Below are positions 19,178-27,505 of a stretch of DNA of 64,000 nucleotides, piece by piece. This stretch comes from Cellulomonas sp. NS3. Its GTDB lineage: Bacteria > Actinomycetota > Actinomycetes > Actinomycetales > Cellulomonadaceae. A program made the translations under genes and the position numbers. A model generated the notes under the pieces. The model was not told the origin of the DNA. It saw only the letters and a program-made list of their open reading frames with translations, and searched no databases. Where the stretch lies: NCBI RefSeq assembly GCF_024757985.1, contig NZ_CP103289.1:4340001-4404000 (forward strand), given 5' to 3'. The stretch's first letter is position 1; each line of letters opens with the position of its first letter.

Positions 19178-20266
19178 ATGCCCGACGACGCGCAGACCAC
19201 CGACGACCCGCACGCGCCGGCCCCCGCCGGTGCCGGCGAGCGCACCGGGTCGAGCACGCCCGCCGGAGGCCGCCCCCCGGTCGCGATCAGCGAGCCCGCC
19301 CCCGACGTGCTCGGCGCCGGCTGGACCGCGCGCACGATCCACCTGCGCCCCGACGCGCAGGGCGAGGCCGTCGCGACGCTCGTGCACCGCGAGGTCGACC
19401 CGGTCGGCGACGGCCCGGCGCCCACGTCGAGCCGCGCGGTCCTCTACCTCCACGGGTTCGTCGACTACTTCTTCCAGGCGCACGTCGGGGACGCCTTCGC
19501 GGCGCACGGCGAGGACTTCTACGCGCTCGACCTGCGCGGCTACGGCCGGTCGCTGCGGCCGTGGCAGGAGCCCAACTACGTGACCGAGCTCGCGGCGTAC
19601 GCGGAGGAGCTCGACGCGGCGGTCGCGGTGCTGCGCGAGGACCACGACCAGGTCGTCGTGCTCGGCCACTCGACGGGCGGGCTGATCGCGTCCCTGTGGG
19701 CGCACGCGCGCCGCTCGAGCCGGCCGGTGGACGCGCTCGTGCTCAACAGCCCGTACCTCGACCTGCGCGGGACGCGGTTCGAGCGGACGGTGCTCACCCG
19801 CGTGATCGACGTCGTCGGCCGACCCGCCCCCCGGCTCGTCGTCGGGAAGATCGGCGAGCACTACGGGACCGCGCTGCACACCGCGAGCGGCGGCGAGTGG
19901 GAGTTCGACCTCACCTGGAAGCCGCACCGGGGGTTCCCGGCGCGCGCGGGCTGGGTGCGCACGGTGCGGCGGGCGCACCGGCGGGTCGCGCGGGGGCTCG
20001 CGGTCGACTGCCCGGTGCTCGTCCTGTCGTCCGACGCCACGGGGCCGCACGACCGCTGGCACGAGCAGCTCCTCACGACCGACAGCGTGCTCGACGTCGC
20101 GCACATCGCCGGCCTCGCGTCGCGGCTCGGCCCGGACGTCACGTACGTGGCGGTGCCGGGCGGCGCGCACGACCTCGCGCTGTCCCCCGAGCCGGCGCGT
20201 GGCCGCTACCTCACCGAGGTCCTCGCGTTCCTCGACGCGCGGCTCGGGCCGGTGCGCGCGGTCTAG
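19178..20266 (+). CDS. Alpha/beta hydrolase (serine aminopeptidase S33 / lysophospholipase-like)
   Basis: A 362-residue hydrolase with nucleophile elbow VVLGHSTGGLIASLW (Ser in GHSTGG), the oxyanion-side YLHGFVDYFFQ, DLRGYGRSLRPW, and a C-terminal YVAVPGGAHDLALS holding the catalytic His. The order fits monoacylglycerol lipase/S33 peptidases. The first ~45 residues are Pro/Ala-rich and unstructured; there is no signal peptide. ATG 19178 lies 6 nt after GACGAT (19166-19171), a weaker version of the leaderless -10. It is divergent from the diguanylate cyclase gene. The substrate is unknown. Confidence 0.82.
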   Translation: MPDDAQTTDDPHAPAPAGAGERTGSSTPAGGRPPVAISEPAPDVLGAGWTARTIHLRPDAQGEAVATLVHREVDPVGDGPAPTSSRAVLYLHGFVDYFFQAHVGDAFAAHGEDFYALDLRGYGRSLRPWQEPNYVTELAAYAEELDAAVAVLREDHDQVVVLGHSTGGLIASLWAHARRSSRPVDALVLNSPYLDLRGTRFERTVLTRVIDVVGRPAPRLVVGKIGEHYGTALHTASGGEWEFDLTWKPHRGFPARAGWVRTVRRAHRRVARGLAVDCPVLVLSSDATGPHDRWHEQLLTTDSVLDVAHIAGLASRLGPDVTYVAVPGGAHDLALSPEPARGRYLTEVLAFLDARLGPVRAV

Positions 20267-20271
20267 CACGG

Positions 20272-20287
20272 AGGGCGCCCGAGCGCC
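20272..20287. terminator. Short hairpin after the hydrolase gene
   Basis: GGGCGC (20272-20277), loop CCGA, GCGCCC (20282-20287), starting 6 nt after the hydrolase stop codon. It probably ends that transcript and separates it from the exopolysaccharide operon promoter. Confidence 0.5.
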
Positions 20288-20368
20288 CGGATGAAATCTG
20301 GACGCGCGTCCAACAATGACAGGCGGACACACGTCCCGATGACTCCGGACGCGCAATTCGGGCATTCG

Positions 20369-20695
20369 TAGAATCGTGTTAATCGGACATTCTCGGAGGA
20401 CCTTCGCAAGCCATTAGTGGCTTCCGTCACACCGTCACGAGAATTAACTTCCGGAGGCTTGCTTTTTCACCTCCGTCCGGGTGACCGTTGGTTTCAGCCG
20501 TTCGGGGGACCGAGCGGCGAGTGCCGAAGCCACAGGGGGCTGGCCGCAGTCCGGGAGCCCCCCGGTCGGTGCCAGGGGCGAGCACGCCCACCCACACCCT
20601 CGCGTGTCTCCTCGACGGCTGAGCCGTCCACCGCTGATCGCCCCTCGCGGGCGGGCGCCGCTGTGCCCGCACGTCGCCGACACCTGAGGACCTCG
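20369..20695 (+). promoter_or_regulatory. Promoter and long structured leader of the exopolysaccharide operon
   Basis: The 429-bp gap before the GT2 gene holds no credible ORF. A TAGAAT -10 (20369-20374) lies in a locally AT-rich stretch, giving an untranslated leader of about 315 nt. The leader contains a perfect hairpin AAGCCA-TTAG-TGGCTT (20408-20423) and a second, CGGAGG/CCTCCG (20452-20457 and 20470-20475). A G/C-rich region (20490-20600) follows, containing GGGGGACCGAGCGGCGAGTG. A leader this long and structured suggests a cis-acting RNA. The GGGGGACC...GAGT pair is faintly reminiscent of the c-di-AMP (ydaO) riboswitch, but the rest does not fit, so I do not assign a class. Confidence 0.5.
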
Positions 20696-22291
20696 ATGTT
20701 CATCTTCCTGCTCCAGCTGCGCCACATGTGGGTGGACCACGCCGAGATCTACCTGTTCTCGGTGTTCTCCGCCCTGGTGTGGCTCCTCTGGGTCGCCAAG
20801 GTGGTGCTCTCGCGGCGCTACCGCCCGTTCACCGCCGAGCACCACGCCCGCACGAGCATCATCGTGCCCGTCGTCGACGAGCCGCTCGACCTGTTCCGGG
20901 ACGTGCTGACCCGCGTGACGGAGCAGAACCCCGACGAGGTCATCGTCGTCATCAACGGCAAGCCCAACCCGGACCTGCAGGCCGTGTGCGACGAGTTCGC
21001 CCCGCTCGTGCGCTGGGTGCACACCCCGATCCCGGGCAAGCGCAACGCCGTCAAGATCGGCACCGAGATGTCGCGGTACGAGATCACCGTGCTGCTCGAC
21101 TCCGACACGATCTGGACCCCGGGCGCGCTCGGCGAGCTCGTCAAGCCGTTCGCCGACCCGCGCGTCGGCGGCGTGACCACCCGTCAGCGGATCCTCGAGC
21201 CGGAGCGCTCGTGGATCACCCGCTGGGCCGACTGGCTCGAGAACTCGCGCTCGCTGTACTCGATGCCCGCGCAGTCGGTGCTCGGCCAGGTCGGCTGCCT
21301 CCCGGGCCGCACGATCGCGTTCCGCCGCGACATCCTGATGAAGGTCATGGACGACTTCATGACCCAGAAGTTCATGGGCGTGTTCCTCGAGGTCTCCGAC
21401 GACCGGACGCTCACGAACCTCACGCTCAAGGCCGGCTACCGCACGGTGTACCAGCACACGAGCCTCGTCTACACGGACGCCCCGCTGCAGGTGAAGAAGC
21501 TCTTCAAGCAGCAGCTCCGCTGGGCCCGCGGAAGCCAGTACAACACCCTGCGCATGCTTCCCTGGATGCTCGGGCACGCCCCGGTCCTCGCGATGTTCTT
21601 CCTCGCGGACATCATCCTGCCGTTCCTGCTCGTCGGGACGCTCGGCGGCTGGCTGTACCGCGCCGCGACCGGCACCGGCGTGAACCTGTACCAGGCGATC
21701 CTCGAGACGTACGGGCAGACCGCGGGCTGGGCCTGGGTCGTGAGCCTCATGGTCGTCTCGTCGGTCCTGTCGATGGCGATCCGCCAGATCCGCCACCTGC
21801 AGGAGGTTCCCGGGGACTTCTTCCGCCTGCCCGTCTTCATCATCGTCTCGACGTTCTTCCTCATGCCGATCCGCCTCCTGGGCTTCCTGCGCATGGCGCA
21901 CGCCTCCGGGTGGGGCACGCGTGCCGGCGCCTACGCCGGTGGCGAGAGCGAGGTCGACTCCGCGGAGAACCTGACGTCCGGCACCGCGGCGCCCGCCGTG
22001 GCCGCGGTCCCGACGCCCCGCCGGCTCGCTCCGCAGGGCACGACCGAGCCGATCGAGCCGATGTCGGACGAGCTCATGCGTGAGCTCGACGCGCTCTACG
22101 GCACCGCGCCGGCCGACGTCGTCGACACCCACTCCGGTGCCGCCGCGCTGGCCGTCCGCGAGCGCCCTGTGCGCACCGCCTCGGCGGCTCCCGCGCAGCG
22201 CTCGCGCCGTCGTCACCTCAACCCGAAGGCCGGCATCCCCTACGTCATCGCCGCCGGGATCCTCGCCCTGGAGTCGCTCCTCTATGTCTGA
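20696..22291 (+). CDS. Membrane family-2 glycosyltransferase (hyaluronan/Alg8/curdlan-synthase-like)
   Basis: A 531-residue processive-type polysaccharide synthase. One or two N-terminal membrane helices lead into a GT2 domain with SIIVPVVDE, LLDSDTIW (DxD), EVSDDRTLTNL (acceptor-site Asp) and QQLRWARGSQ (the Q/RxxRW motif of processive synthases), followed by about four membrane helices to ~residue 405. A ~110-residue cytoplasmic Pro/Ala-rich tail ends in another hydrophobic segment. No PilZ domain is visible. It should polymerise a nucleotide-sugar and export the chain. ATG 20696 follows TGAGGA. Its stop overlaps the start of the GH26 gene by 8 nt. Polymer identity is unknown; the dehydrogenase downstream implies a uronic acid component. 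Confidence 0.85.
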   Translation: MFIFLLQLRHMWVDHAEIYLFSVFSALVWLLWVAKVVLSRRYRPFTAEHHARTSIIVPVVDEPLDLFRDVLTRVTEQNPDEVIVVINGKPNPDLQAVCDEFAPLVRWVHTPIPGKRNAVKIGTEMSRYEITVLLDSDTIWTPGALGELVKPFADPRVGGVTTRQRILEPERSWITRWADWLENSRSLYSMPAQSVLGQVGCLPGRTIAFRRDILMKVMDDFMTQKFMGVFLEVSDDRTLTNLTLKAGYRTVYQHTSLVYTDAPLQVKKLFKQQLRWARGSQYNTLRMLPWMLGHAPVLAMFFLADIILPFLLVGTLGGWLYRAATGTGVNLYQAILETYGQTAGWAWVVSLMVVSSVLSMAIRQIRHLQEVPGDFFRLPVFIIVSTFFLMPIRLLGFLRMAHASGWGTRAGAYAGGESEVDSAENLTSGTAAPAVAAVPTPRRLAPQGTTEPIEPMSDELMRELDALYGTAPADVVDTHSGAAALAVRERPVRTASAAPAQRSRRRHLNPKAGIPYVIAAGILALESLLYV

Positions 22292-23942
22292 CCGACGCTC
22301 GCTCAGCGAGTCCGCCGCGGCCCTCGGCCGCGCCTGGTGGGCTCCCACGATGGGTCGCCTGACCGCCCGGGGGCGGTTCCTGACCGCCGCCGTGGTCGCC
22401 GCGCTCGTCGTGGTCACGCTGGCGGTGTGGAACAGCCCGGACGTGTCGGCCACCGGCCGGCCGGTCGCGGCCGCGGCCGCGGCGACGCCCTCCGCGGAGG
22501 AGCGTCGCCTGGCCCGGGAGCTCGCGGCGGCACGGGAGGACCTCGCGGAGAGCCGCGCGCAGTCCCAGGGCCTGCGCGAGACGCTCGGCAAGGAGCAGGC
22601 TGCTCGCCTCAAGGGCGAGCAGGAGTCGGCGGCCGCGCAGCAGGAGGCCGCCGCGAGGAAGGCGGCCGCCGGCACGGGGTCGCCCAACGGTTCCTCGGCA
22701 GGACACGCGCGGTCGGCCGGGAGCTCGTCGAGCGCCACGAGGACGACGCGCGAGCCCGGCACCGGACCCGCGAACACGAGGAACCCGACGCAGCCGGCCG
22801 GTCCGGCGGGGCCGGTCAGGACGCGGCCGACCGCGCCGAGCAAGGCCGAGCTCGTCAACCCGACGAGGCGGCAGCTCGGGCTGTACACCGCGCAGGCGCC
22901 GTTCAGCTTCGCGACGTTCGACGACGTCGCGGCGAGGGCCGGCGTCACGCCCACGACGGTGGGGTGGTTCAGCGGGTGGGACAAGCCGTTCCGCGCCGAC
23001 GCCGTGACGAAGGCGTGGGACCGCGGCCTCATGCCGCTGCTCACGTGGGAGTCGCACCCCAGCGACGCCCCGAACGACGAGCTCGACCAGCCGGCGTACT
23101 CGCTGCCCGTGATCCTCGGTGACCCCGGGGCGGGCGTGCCCGGCGCGTACGACGCGTACCTGCGCCAGTACGCCCAGGACGTGGCCGCGCTGGGCCTGCC
23201 GCTCGGCATCCGGCTCGACCACGAGATGAACGGCGACTGGTACCCGTGGTCCGAGCGGACCCAGACCGGGGAGCCGATCAACGGCAACCGGGTCGGGGAC
23301 TACGCGGCCGTGTGGCGCCACGTGCACGACATCTTCGAGCAGGAGGGCGCGGGCGACCTCGTCGTGTGGGTCTGGGCGCCCAACATCGTCAACAACCTGC
23401 CCGCGTCGCTCCAGGCGCCCGGCGTGCTCGAGGGCCTGTACCCGGGCGACGAGTACGTCGACTGGGTCGGGCTGTCCGGCTACAACCGCCCGCCGTACCG
23501 CGCGGGCAACGACTCGACGTTCGCCTACACGTTCGGGCGCTCGCTCGACCAGCTCCGCGCGATCGCGGACAAGCCGATCCTGCTCGCCGAGATCGGGGCG
23601 TCCGAGGTCGGCGGCACCAAGCCGCAGTGGATCGCCTCGCTGTTCGAGGCGCTCACGCTGCCGGAGAACGACGACGTGATCGGCCTCGCGTGGTTCAACC
23701 TCACGGTGACCTCGACGGTCCGGGGCGAGCTCGTCACGAACGACTGGCGCATCGACTCGCGCCGCGCCTCGACCGAGGCGTTCACCGCCGGCATCACGAA
23801 CCCGCTGGCCCGGTTCGTCGAGGGCTCCGCGCCGCTCGACGCCGCCCGGGCGGCAGCACGACCCGCAGCACCCGTCACGACGCCCAGCGCGTCACCGGCC
23901 CCGTCGGCCACCGCCAGCACCGCACCCGAGGAGAACCCGTGA
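22284..23942 (+). CDS. Membrane-anchored glycoside hydrolase family 26 protein
   Basis: A 552-residue protein. The N-terminus is cytoplasmic-basic with a single membrane anchor (FLTAAVVAALVVVTLAVW). A ~40-residue coiled-coil-like Ala/Glu/Arg stretch and a Ser/Thr/Pro linker follow, then from ~residue 190 a GH26 barrel with RLDHEMNGDWYPW (acid/base Glu) and ILLAEIGAS (nucleophile Glu). GH26 enzymes are mostly beta-mannanases or related endo-hydrolases. Here it sits between a polysaccharide synthase and a sugar-nucleotide dehydrogenase, so it more likely trims or releases the operon's own polymer than digests food (inference). The start overlaps the synthase gene, and its stop overlaps the next gene in GTGA, so the three are translationally coupled. 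Confidence 0.85.
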   Translation: MSDRRSLSESAAALGRAWWAPTMGRLTARGRFLTAAVVAALVVVTLAVWNSPDVSATGRPVAAAAAATPSAEERRLARELAAAREDLAESRAQSQGLRETLGKEQAARLKGEQESAAAQQEAAARKAAAGTGSPNGSSAGHARSAGSSSSATRTTREPGTGPANTRNPTQPAGPAGPVRTRPTAPSKAELVNPTRRQLGLYTAQAPFSFATFDDVAARAGVTPTTVGWFSGWDKPFRADAVTKAWDRGLMPLLTWESHPSDAPNDELDQPAYSLPVILGDPGAGVPGAYDAYLRQYAQDVAALGLPLGIRLDHEMNGDWYPWSERTQTGEPINGNRVGDYAAVWRHVHDIFEQEGAGDLVVWVWAPNIVNNLPASLQAPGVLEGLYPGDEYVDWVGLSGYNRPPYRAGNDSTFAYTFGRSLDQLRAIADKPILLAEIGASEVGGTKPQWIASLFEALTLPENDDVIGLAWFNLTVTSTVRGELVTNDWRIDSRRASTEAFTAGITNPLARFVEGSAPLDAARAAARPAAPVTTPSASPAPSATASTAPEENP

Positions 23943-25321
23943 GCAAGTCCACCGCCACCACCGTCGCCGCCGTCGCGGCCGACGCCACCGTCCCGGCAGG
24001 CCTGAAGATCTCGGTCTACGGCACCGGCTACCTCGGCGCGACGCACGCCGTCTCGATGGCCGAGCTCGGCTTCGAGGTCATGGGCGTCGACACCGACGCG
24101 AACAAGGTCGCCGCGCTCGCCGCGGGCAAGGTCCCGTTCTTCGAGCCCGGACTGCCCGAGCTGCTCGAGAAGCAGCTCGCGACCGGCCGCCTGACCTTCT
24201 CGACGGACCTCGAGGAGGCCGCGCGCTGGGGCGACGTGCACTTCATCTGCGTCGGCACGCCGCAGATGAAGACGAGCCACGCGGCGAACCTCGGCTACGT
24301 CGAGGCCGCCACGTCGACCGTCGCGAAGAACCTCACGAAGAACGGCGTCATCGTCGGCAAGTCGACCGTCCCGGTCGGCACCGCGGCCCGCCTGCGCGAG
24401 CTGATCGCCGGGCTCACGCCCGAGGGCATCGAGGTCGACCTCCTGTGGAACCCGGAGTTCCTCCGCGAGGGCAAGGCCGTCGACGACACGCTGCACCCCG
24501 ACCGCATCGTCCTGGGCGGCACGAACGCCCGCACCGAGGCGATCATGCGCCAGGTCTACGCGGGCCCGATCGCCGAGGGCACGCCCGTCGTCGTGACGGA
24601 CCTCCCGACCGCCGAGCTCGTCAAGGTCTCCGCCAACGCGTTCCTCGCGACCAAGATCTCGTTCATCAACGCGATCGCCGGCGTGTGCGAGGCCGCGGGC
24701 GCCGACGTGACGGTCCTCGCCGACGCGCTGGGCCACGACGTCCGCATCGGCCGCCAGTTCCTCGACGCCGGTCTCGGCTTCGGTGGCGGCTGCCTGCCCA
24801 AGGACATCCGTGCGCTCATGCACCGCTCGAACGAGCTCGGTGCGTACCGTGCCGCGGCGCTGCTCCAGCAGGTCGACGAGATCAACATGGGCCAGCGCGA
24901 GCGCGTCATCGACATGACGATGGAGGCGCTCGGGGGCTCCGTGCTCAACCGGCGCATCTGCGTCCTCGGTGCGGCGTTCAAGCCGCTGACCGACGACGTG
25001 CGCGACTCGCCGGCGCTCAACGTGGCCGCGGCGCTGCACCTGCGCGGCGCGCAGGTCACCGTGTTCGACCCCGAGGCGGGCGACACGGCGCGGGCGAGCT
25101 TCCCGACCCTCTCCTACGCGACGTCGGCCGAGGAGGCCGTCGAGGGCACCGACGTGGTGCTCATGCTCACGGAGTGGAAGCAGTTCACGAGCCTCGACCC
25201 GGCCGCCCTGGCCAAGGTCGCGACGTCCCCGCGCATCATCGACGCGCGCGGCAAGCTCGACCCCGCCGAGTGGCGTGCCGCCGGCTGGGAGTTCCGGGGT
25301 CTCGGGCGCACCGCCGCCTGA
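23939..25321 (+). CDS. UDP-glucose/GDP-mannose 6-dehydrogenase family protein
   Basis: A 460-residue NAD-dependent four-electron dehydrogenase that converts a sugar nucleotide to its uronate, most likely UDP-glucose to UDP-glucuronate. Visible are the Rossmann motif ISVYGTGYLGATHAV, FICVGTPQ, STVPVGTA, NPEFLREG, AELVKVSANAFLATKISFIN and the catalytic cysteine in FGGGCLPKD. The C-terminal domain has AAFKPLTDDVRDSPAL and LMLTEWKQF, the latter typical of UDP-glucose dehydrogenases. The GTG start at 23939 overlaps the GH26 stop by 4 nt. It supplies the uronate precursor for the polymer made by the GT2 synthase (inference from operon). A terminator follows at 25333. Confidence 0.9.
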   Translation: MSKSTATTVAAVAADATVPAGLKISVYGTGYLGATHAVSMAELGFEVMGVDTDANKVAALAAGKVPFFEPGLPELLEKQLATGRLTFSTDLEEAARWGDVHFICVGTPQMKTSHAANLGYVEAATSTVAKNLTKNGVIVGKSTVPVGTAARLRELIAGLTPEGIEVDLLWNPEFLREGKAVDDTLHPDRIVLGGTNARTEAIMRQVYAGPIAEGTPVVVTDLPTAELVKVSANAFLATKISFINAIAGVCEAAGADVTVLADALGHDVRIGRQFLDAGLGFGGGCLPKDIRALMHRSNELGAYRAAALLQQVDEINMGQRERVIDMTMEALGGSVLNRRICVLGAAFKPLTDDVRDSPALNVAAALHLRGAQVTVFDPEAGDTARASFPTLSYATSAEEAVEGTDVVLMLTEWKQFTSLDPAALAKVATSPRIIDARGKLDPAEWRAAGWEFRGLGRTAA

Positions 25322-25332
25322 GTTCCCGTTCC

Positions 25333-25357
25333 GTGTCCGGCCCATCCAACCGGACAC
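25333..25357 (+). terminator. Terminator of the exopolysaccharide operon
   Basis: GTGTCCGG (25333-25340), 9-nt loop, CCGGACAC (25350-25357), 11 nt after the dehydrogenase stop codon. Confidence 0.65.
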
Positions 25358-25805
25358 GTCCGGCCCTACCCTGTGGGCCGGCTGCAGGGCCCTGGGACAA
25401 CGGCGTCCCGGGGTCGTGCGGCCTCTCGACCGCGTACCGGGCCCGCCGCCCGTGCTGCAGGAGGACCAGGGGTGAGGCCGGTGGCCGGCGCGTGAGCAGG
25501 GGGGTCGCGCGCCGGTGAGCCGAGCACGTCGGGGGGCGTGCAGCGGGGCGAGGGCGGGCACGTCGGTCGTGCCCGCCCTCGTCGTACCCGGGGGCGTCCC
25601 CCGCCCCGGCCGCGGTTCGGAGCACGACGCGCGCGGCGGGCCGGACGGCGGCGCGCGCGACGGTCGGGACCACTCGCGCGGCGGCCGGGTGAGCGGCGCG
25701 GCGCGGCGCACGATGGTGCTGGTCAACGGGGCGGCTCTTCGGCGCGTGGGTGCGCGGTGGTCTGATGGCGCCACGAGCACCCACCGACCGACGGAGGAGC
25801 ACGCG
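25358..25805. other. Intergenic region with a second strong hairpin
   Basis: No convincing gene. It contains a perfect 13-bp inverted repeat with a 7-nt loop at 25549-25581 (left arm CGAGGGCGGGCAC) and a small GGGAC/GTCCC hairpin near 25392-25407. A TACCCT hexamer near 25367 precedes the small hairpin, so a short transcript is conceivable but unsupported. The last ~20 bp hold the GGAGG ribosome site of the VOC gene. Confidence 0.4.
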
Positions 25806-26597
25806 ATGATCCACGAGGAGCCCTGGCCCGACGGCACGCCCGGCTGGGCGGACCTGATGGTGCCGGACCGGCACGCCGCACGGGAGTTCTACGGCCCGCT
25901 CCTCGGCTGGGAGTTCGACGAGGGCTCCCCCGAGACCGGCTACTACACGACCGCGACGCTCGACGGGCACGCCGCCGCAGGGATCGGGACGCCCCTGCCG
26001 GGCACGGAGGCCCCGCCGCCGGCCTGGACGACGTACCTCGCGGCCTCGGACCTCGAGGGCGCCGCGGCGCGGGCGACCGCTGCGGGCGCGACGCTGCTGA
26101 TGCCGCCGATGACGGTCATGGGCTTCGGCGCGATGGCCGTGCTCGCCGACCCGACCGGCGCCGTCGTCGGGCTCTGGCAGGCCGGCTCGCACACCGGGTT
26201 CGACGTCGTCGGGGTGCCGGGGGCCGTCGTGTGGAGCGAGCACATGGGCACCGACTCGACGACCGCCCGCGCGTTCTACGCGTCGCTGTTCGACTACCAG
26301 GTCGTCGACATGAGCGGGCCCGGCTTCGACTACGTGAGCCTCCAGCTCGGCGACCGGGAGGTGGCGGGGATCGGGCAGTTCGGCGCGAGCATGCCGAGCC
26401 CCACCGGCGACCTGCGCCCGTCGTGGAGCACGTACTTCGGGGTGCTCGACTGCGACGCCTCGACCGCGCTCGCGACGAGCCTCGGCGGCACGGTGCTGAG
26501 CGCACCGGAGGACACGCCCTACGGACGCATCGCCGTGCTCCACGGCCGGTTCGGCGAGACGTTCGCCCTCCTCGCGGAGATCCCCGCGGCGTCCTGA
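25806..26597 (+). CDS. Two-domain VOC (glyoxalase-fold) protein
   Basis: A 263-residue cytosolic protein made of two vicinal-oxygen-chelate repeats. The first opens PGWADLMVPDRHAAREFYGPLLGW and the second VVWSEHMGTDSTTARAFYASLFDY, with the matching ends ADPTGAVVGLWQ and GRFGETFALLAEI. Such proteins include dioxygenases, resistance proteins and hydroxylase-like enzymes; several usual metal ligands are not obvious, so catalysis is uncertain. ATG 25806 is preceded by GGAGG at good spacing. It is a single gene, convergent with the Asp-rich protein gene. Confidence 0.85.
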   Translation: MIHEEPWPDGTPGWADLMVPDRHAAREFYGPLLGWEFDEGSPETGYYTTATLDGHAAAGIGTPLPGTEAPPPAWTTYLAASDLEGAAARATAAGATLLMPPMTVMGFGAMAVLADPTGAVVGLWQAGSHTGFDVVGVPGAVVWSEHMGTDSTTARAFYASLFDYQVVDMSGPGFDYVSLQLGDREVAGIGQFGASMPSPTGDLRPSWSTYFGVLDCDASTALATSLGGTVLSAPEDTPYGRIAVLHGRFGETFALLAEIPAAS

Positions 26598-26650
26598 CCT
26601 GGCCGGCAGCCGCGGGTCCCCTCCGGGACGGGACACCGGCCCGAGGGTGG

Positions 26651-26675
26651 CCGATCGGTCGCACCGACCGATCGG
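26651..26675. terminator. Bidirectional hairpin terminator
   Basis: CCGATCGGTCG (26651-26661), loop CAC, and the exact complement CGACCGATCGG (26665-26675), between two converging genes. Confidence 0.65.
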
Positions 26676-26709
26676 GCACCCACCGAGCACACCCGCGCGG
26701 TGCGGCCGG

Positions 26710-27267
26710 TCAGTCGTCGGAGCCGCGCCCGCGCGAGTCGTCGCCGTGCTCGTCGTCCGAGCCCCGACCGCGCGAGTCGTCGTCGTGGTCGTCGTCCGAG
26801 CCCCGCCCGCGCGAGTCGTCGTCGTGGTCGTCGTCGGAACCCCGCCCACGCGAGTCGTCGTCCCAGTCGTCCCCGCGGTCGTCGGAGCCGTGGTCGTCCC
26901 AGCCCAGGTCGTCGGAGCCGTGCCCCCCGCCGACGCGCCTGTCGCTGTCGTCGGTCCCGGAGGTCGGGGTCGGGGAGGAGCTCGGCGTGGAGGACGGGCT
27001 CGCGCCCGGCACCGCGGACGGCGAGACGGTGGGCGTCGCGGACGGGCTGGGCGTCGGGTCGTCGTCTTCCCCACGCCGGTCGTCGTCGCGGCCGTCGCCC
27101 CCGCGGTCGTCGGGGCTGCTCGTCGGCGACGGGGAGACGTCGACGGCGCGCGGCACGGACGTCGAGCCGTCGACGGGGGCGGACGCCTGCGCGAACGCGA
27201 CGGCGCCCACGCCGACGAGGGCGGCAGCAGCGGTGAGGGTCAGGGTCGAGCGTCGGGTCCAGCGCAT
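26710..27267 (-). CDS. Secreted Asp/Ser-rich repeat protein
   Basis: A 185-residue protein of no recognised family. A signal peptide is clear (MRWTRRSTLTLTAAAALVG, then AVAFAQASA). The mature part begins with a Pro/Ser-rich stretch and Asp/Arg-rich clusters and ends in about four 13-residue repeats of the form SRGRGSDDDHDDD. The overall composition is acidic, disordered and likely to bind cations. ATG 27267 follows GGAGG. Upstream at complement 27338-27370 is an array of 11-bp direct repeats shared with the acidic secreted protein at 29582, so both are probably targets of the adjacent two-component system. Function is unknown; cation buffering or envelope sensing is only a guess. Confidence 0.7.
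   Translation of the reverse strand: MRWTRRSTLTLTAAAALVGVGAVAFAQASAPVDGSTSVPRAVDVSPSPTSSPDDRGGDGRDDDRRGEDDDPTPSPSATPTVSPSAVPGASPSSTPSSSPTPTSGTDDSDRRVGGGHGSDDLGWDDHGSDDRGDDWDDDSRGRGSDDDHDDDSRGRGSDDDHDDDSRGRGSDDEHGDDSRGRGSDD
26712..26865 (-). repeat. 39-bp tandem repeats inside the Asp-rich gene
   Basis: About four copies of a 39-bp unit encoding SRGRGSDDDHDDD; for example GCGCGAGTCG recurs at 26731 and 26770, exactly 39 bp apart. The copies differ by only a few bases, so copy number is probably variable between strains. Confidence 0.8.
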
Positions 27268-27337
27268 GTCGGGCCTCCGTGGTCTGTCGACGCGGTCCCT
27301 CCGCGTCGACCCCACGGTCGCGCCGTGCCGGTGAGCG

Positions 27338-27370
27338 CGGCGGCAAGCCCAGGACAAGGTGCGGTTAAGG
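27338..27370 (-). promoter_or_regulatory. Tandem 11-bp repeats, candidate response-regulator operator
   Basis: On the minus strand: CCTTAACCGCA (27370-27360), CCTTGTCCTGG (27359-27349), GCTTGCCGCCG (27348-27338). The first two match the array at 29530-29551 almost base for base. The 11-bp period and direct orientation are typical of OmpR/PhoB-type sites. It lies ~70-100 bp upstream of the Asp-rich gene. Confidence 0.7.
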
Positions 27371-27505
27371 CCGTCGACCGACGCTCGCCCGGCAGCCCTC
27401 GGGCGGACGCGTCGGGCGGGTGTCTCGATCCGGCGGCACACGCCGGCCCCGCGCCCGGGCCTGACGCCCCCGTCACGGCCGCGCGGCCGCCGGACCCGGC
27501 GACCG

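Noticed and set aside
20490-20600. Firm assignment of the leader as a c-di-AMP (ydaO), c-di-GMP or cobalamin riboswitch
   Set aside because: Only a short GGGGGACC/GAGT similarity to ydaO is visible. The c-di-GMP-I core and the cobalamin box are absent. A covariance-model search would be decisive.
27349-27370. Coincidental similarity of the two CCTTAACC arrays through recent duplication of the whole promoter
   Set aside because: Sequence on both sides of the shared ~22 bp is unrelated, and the distances to the genes differ, so conserved function is more likely than a recent copy.
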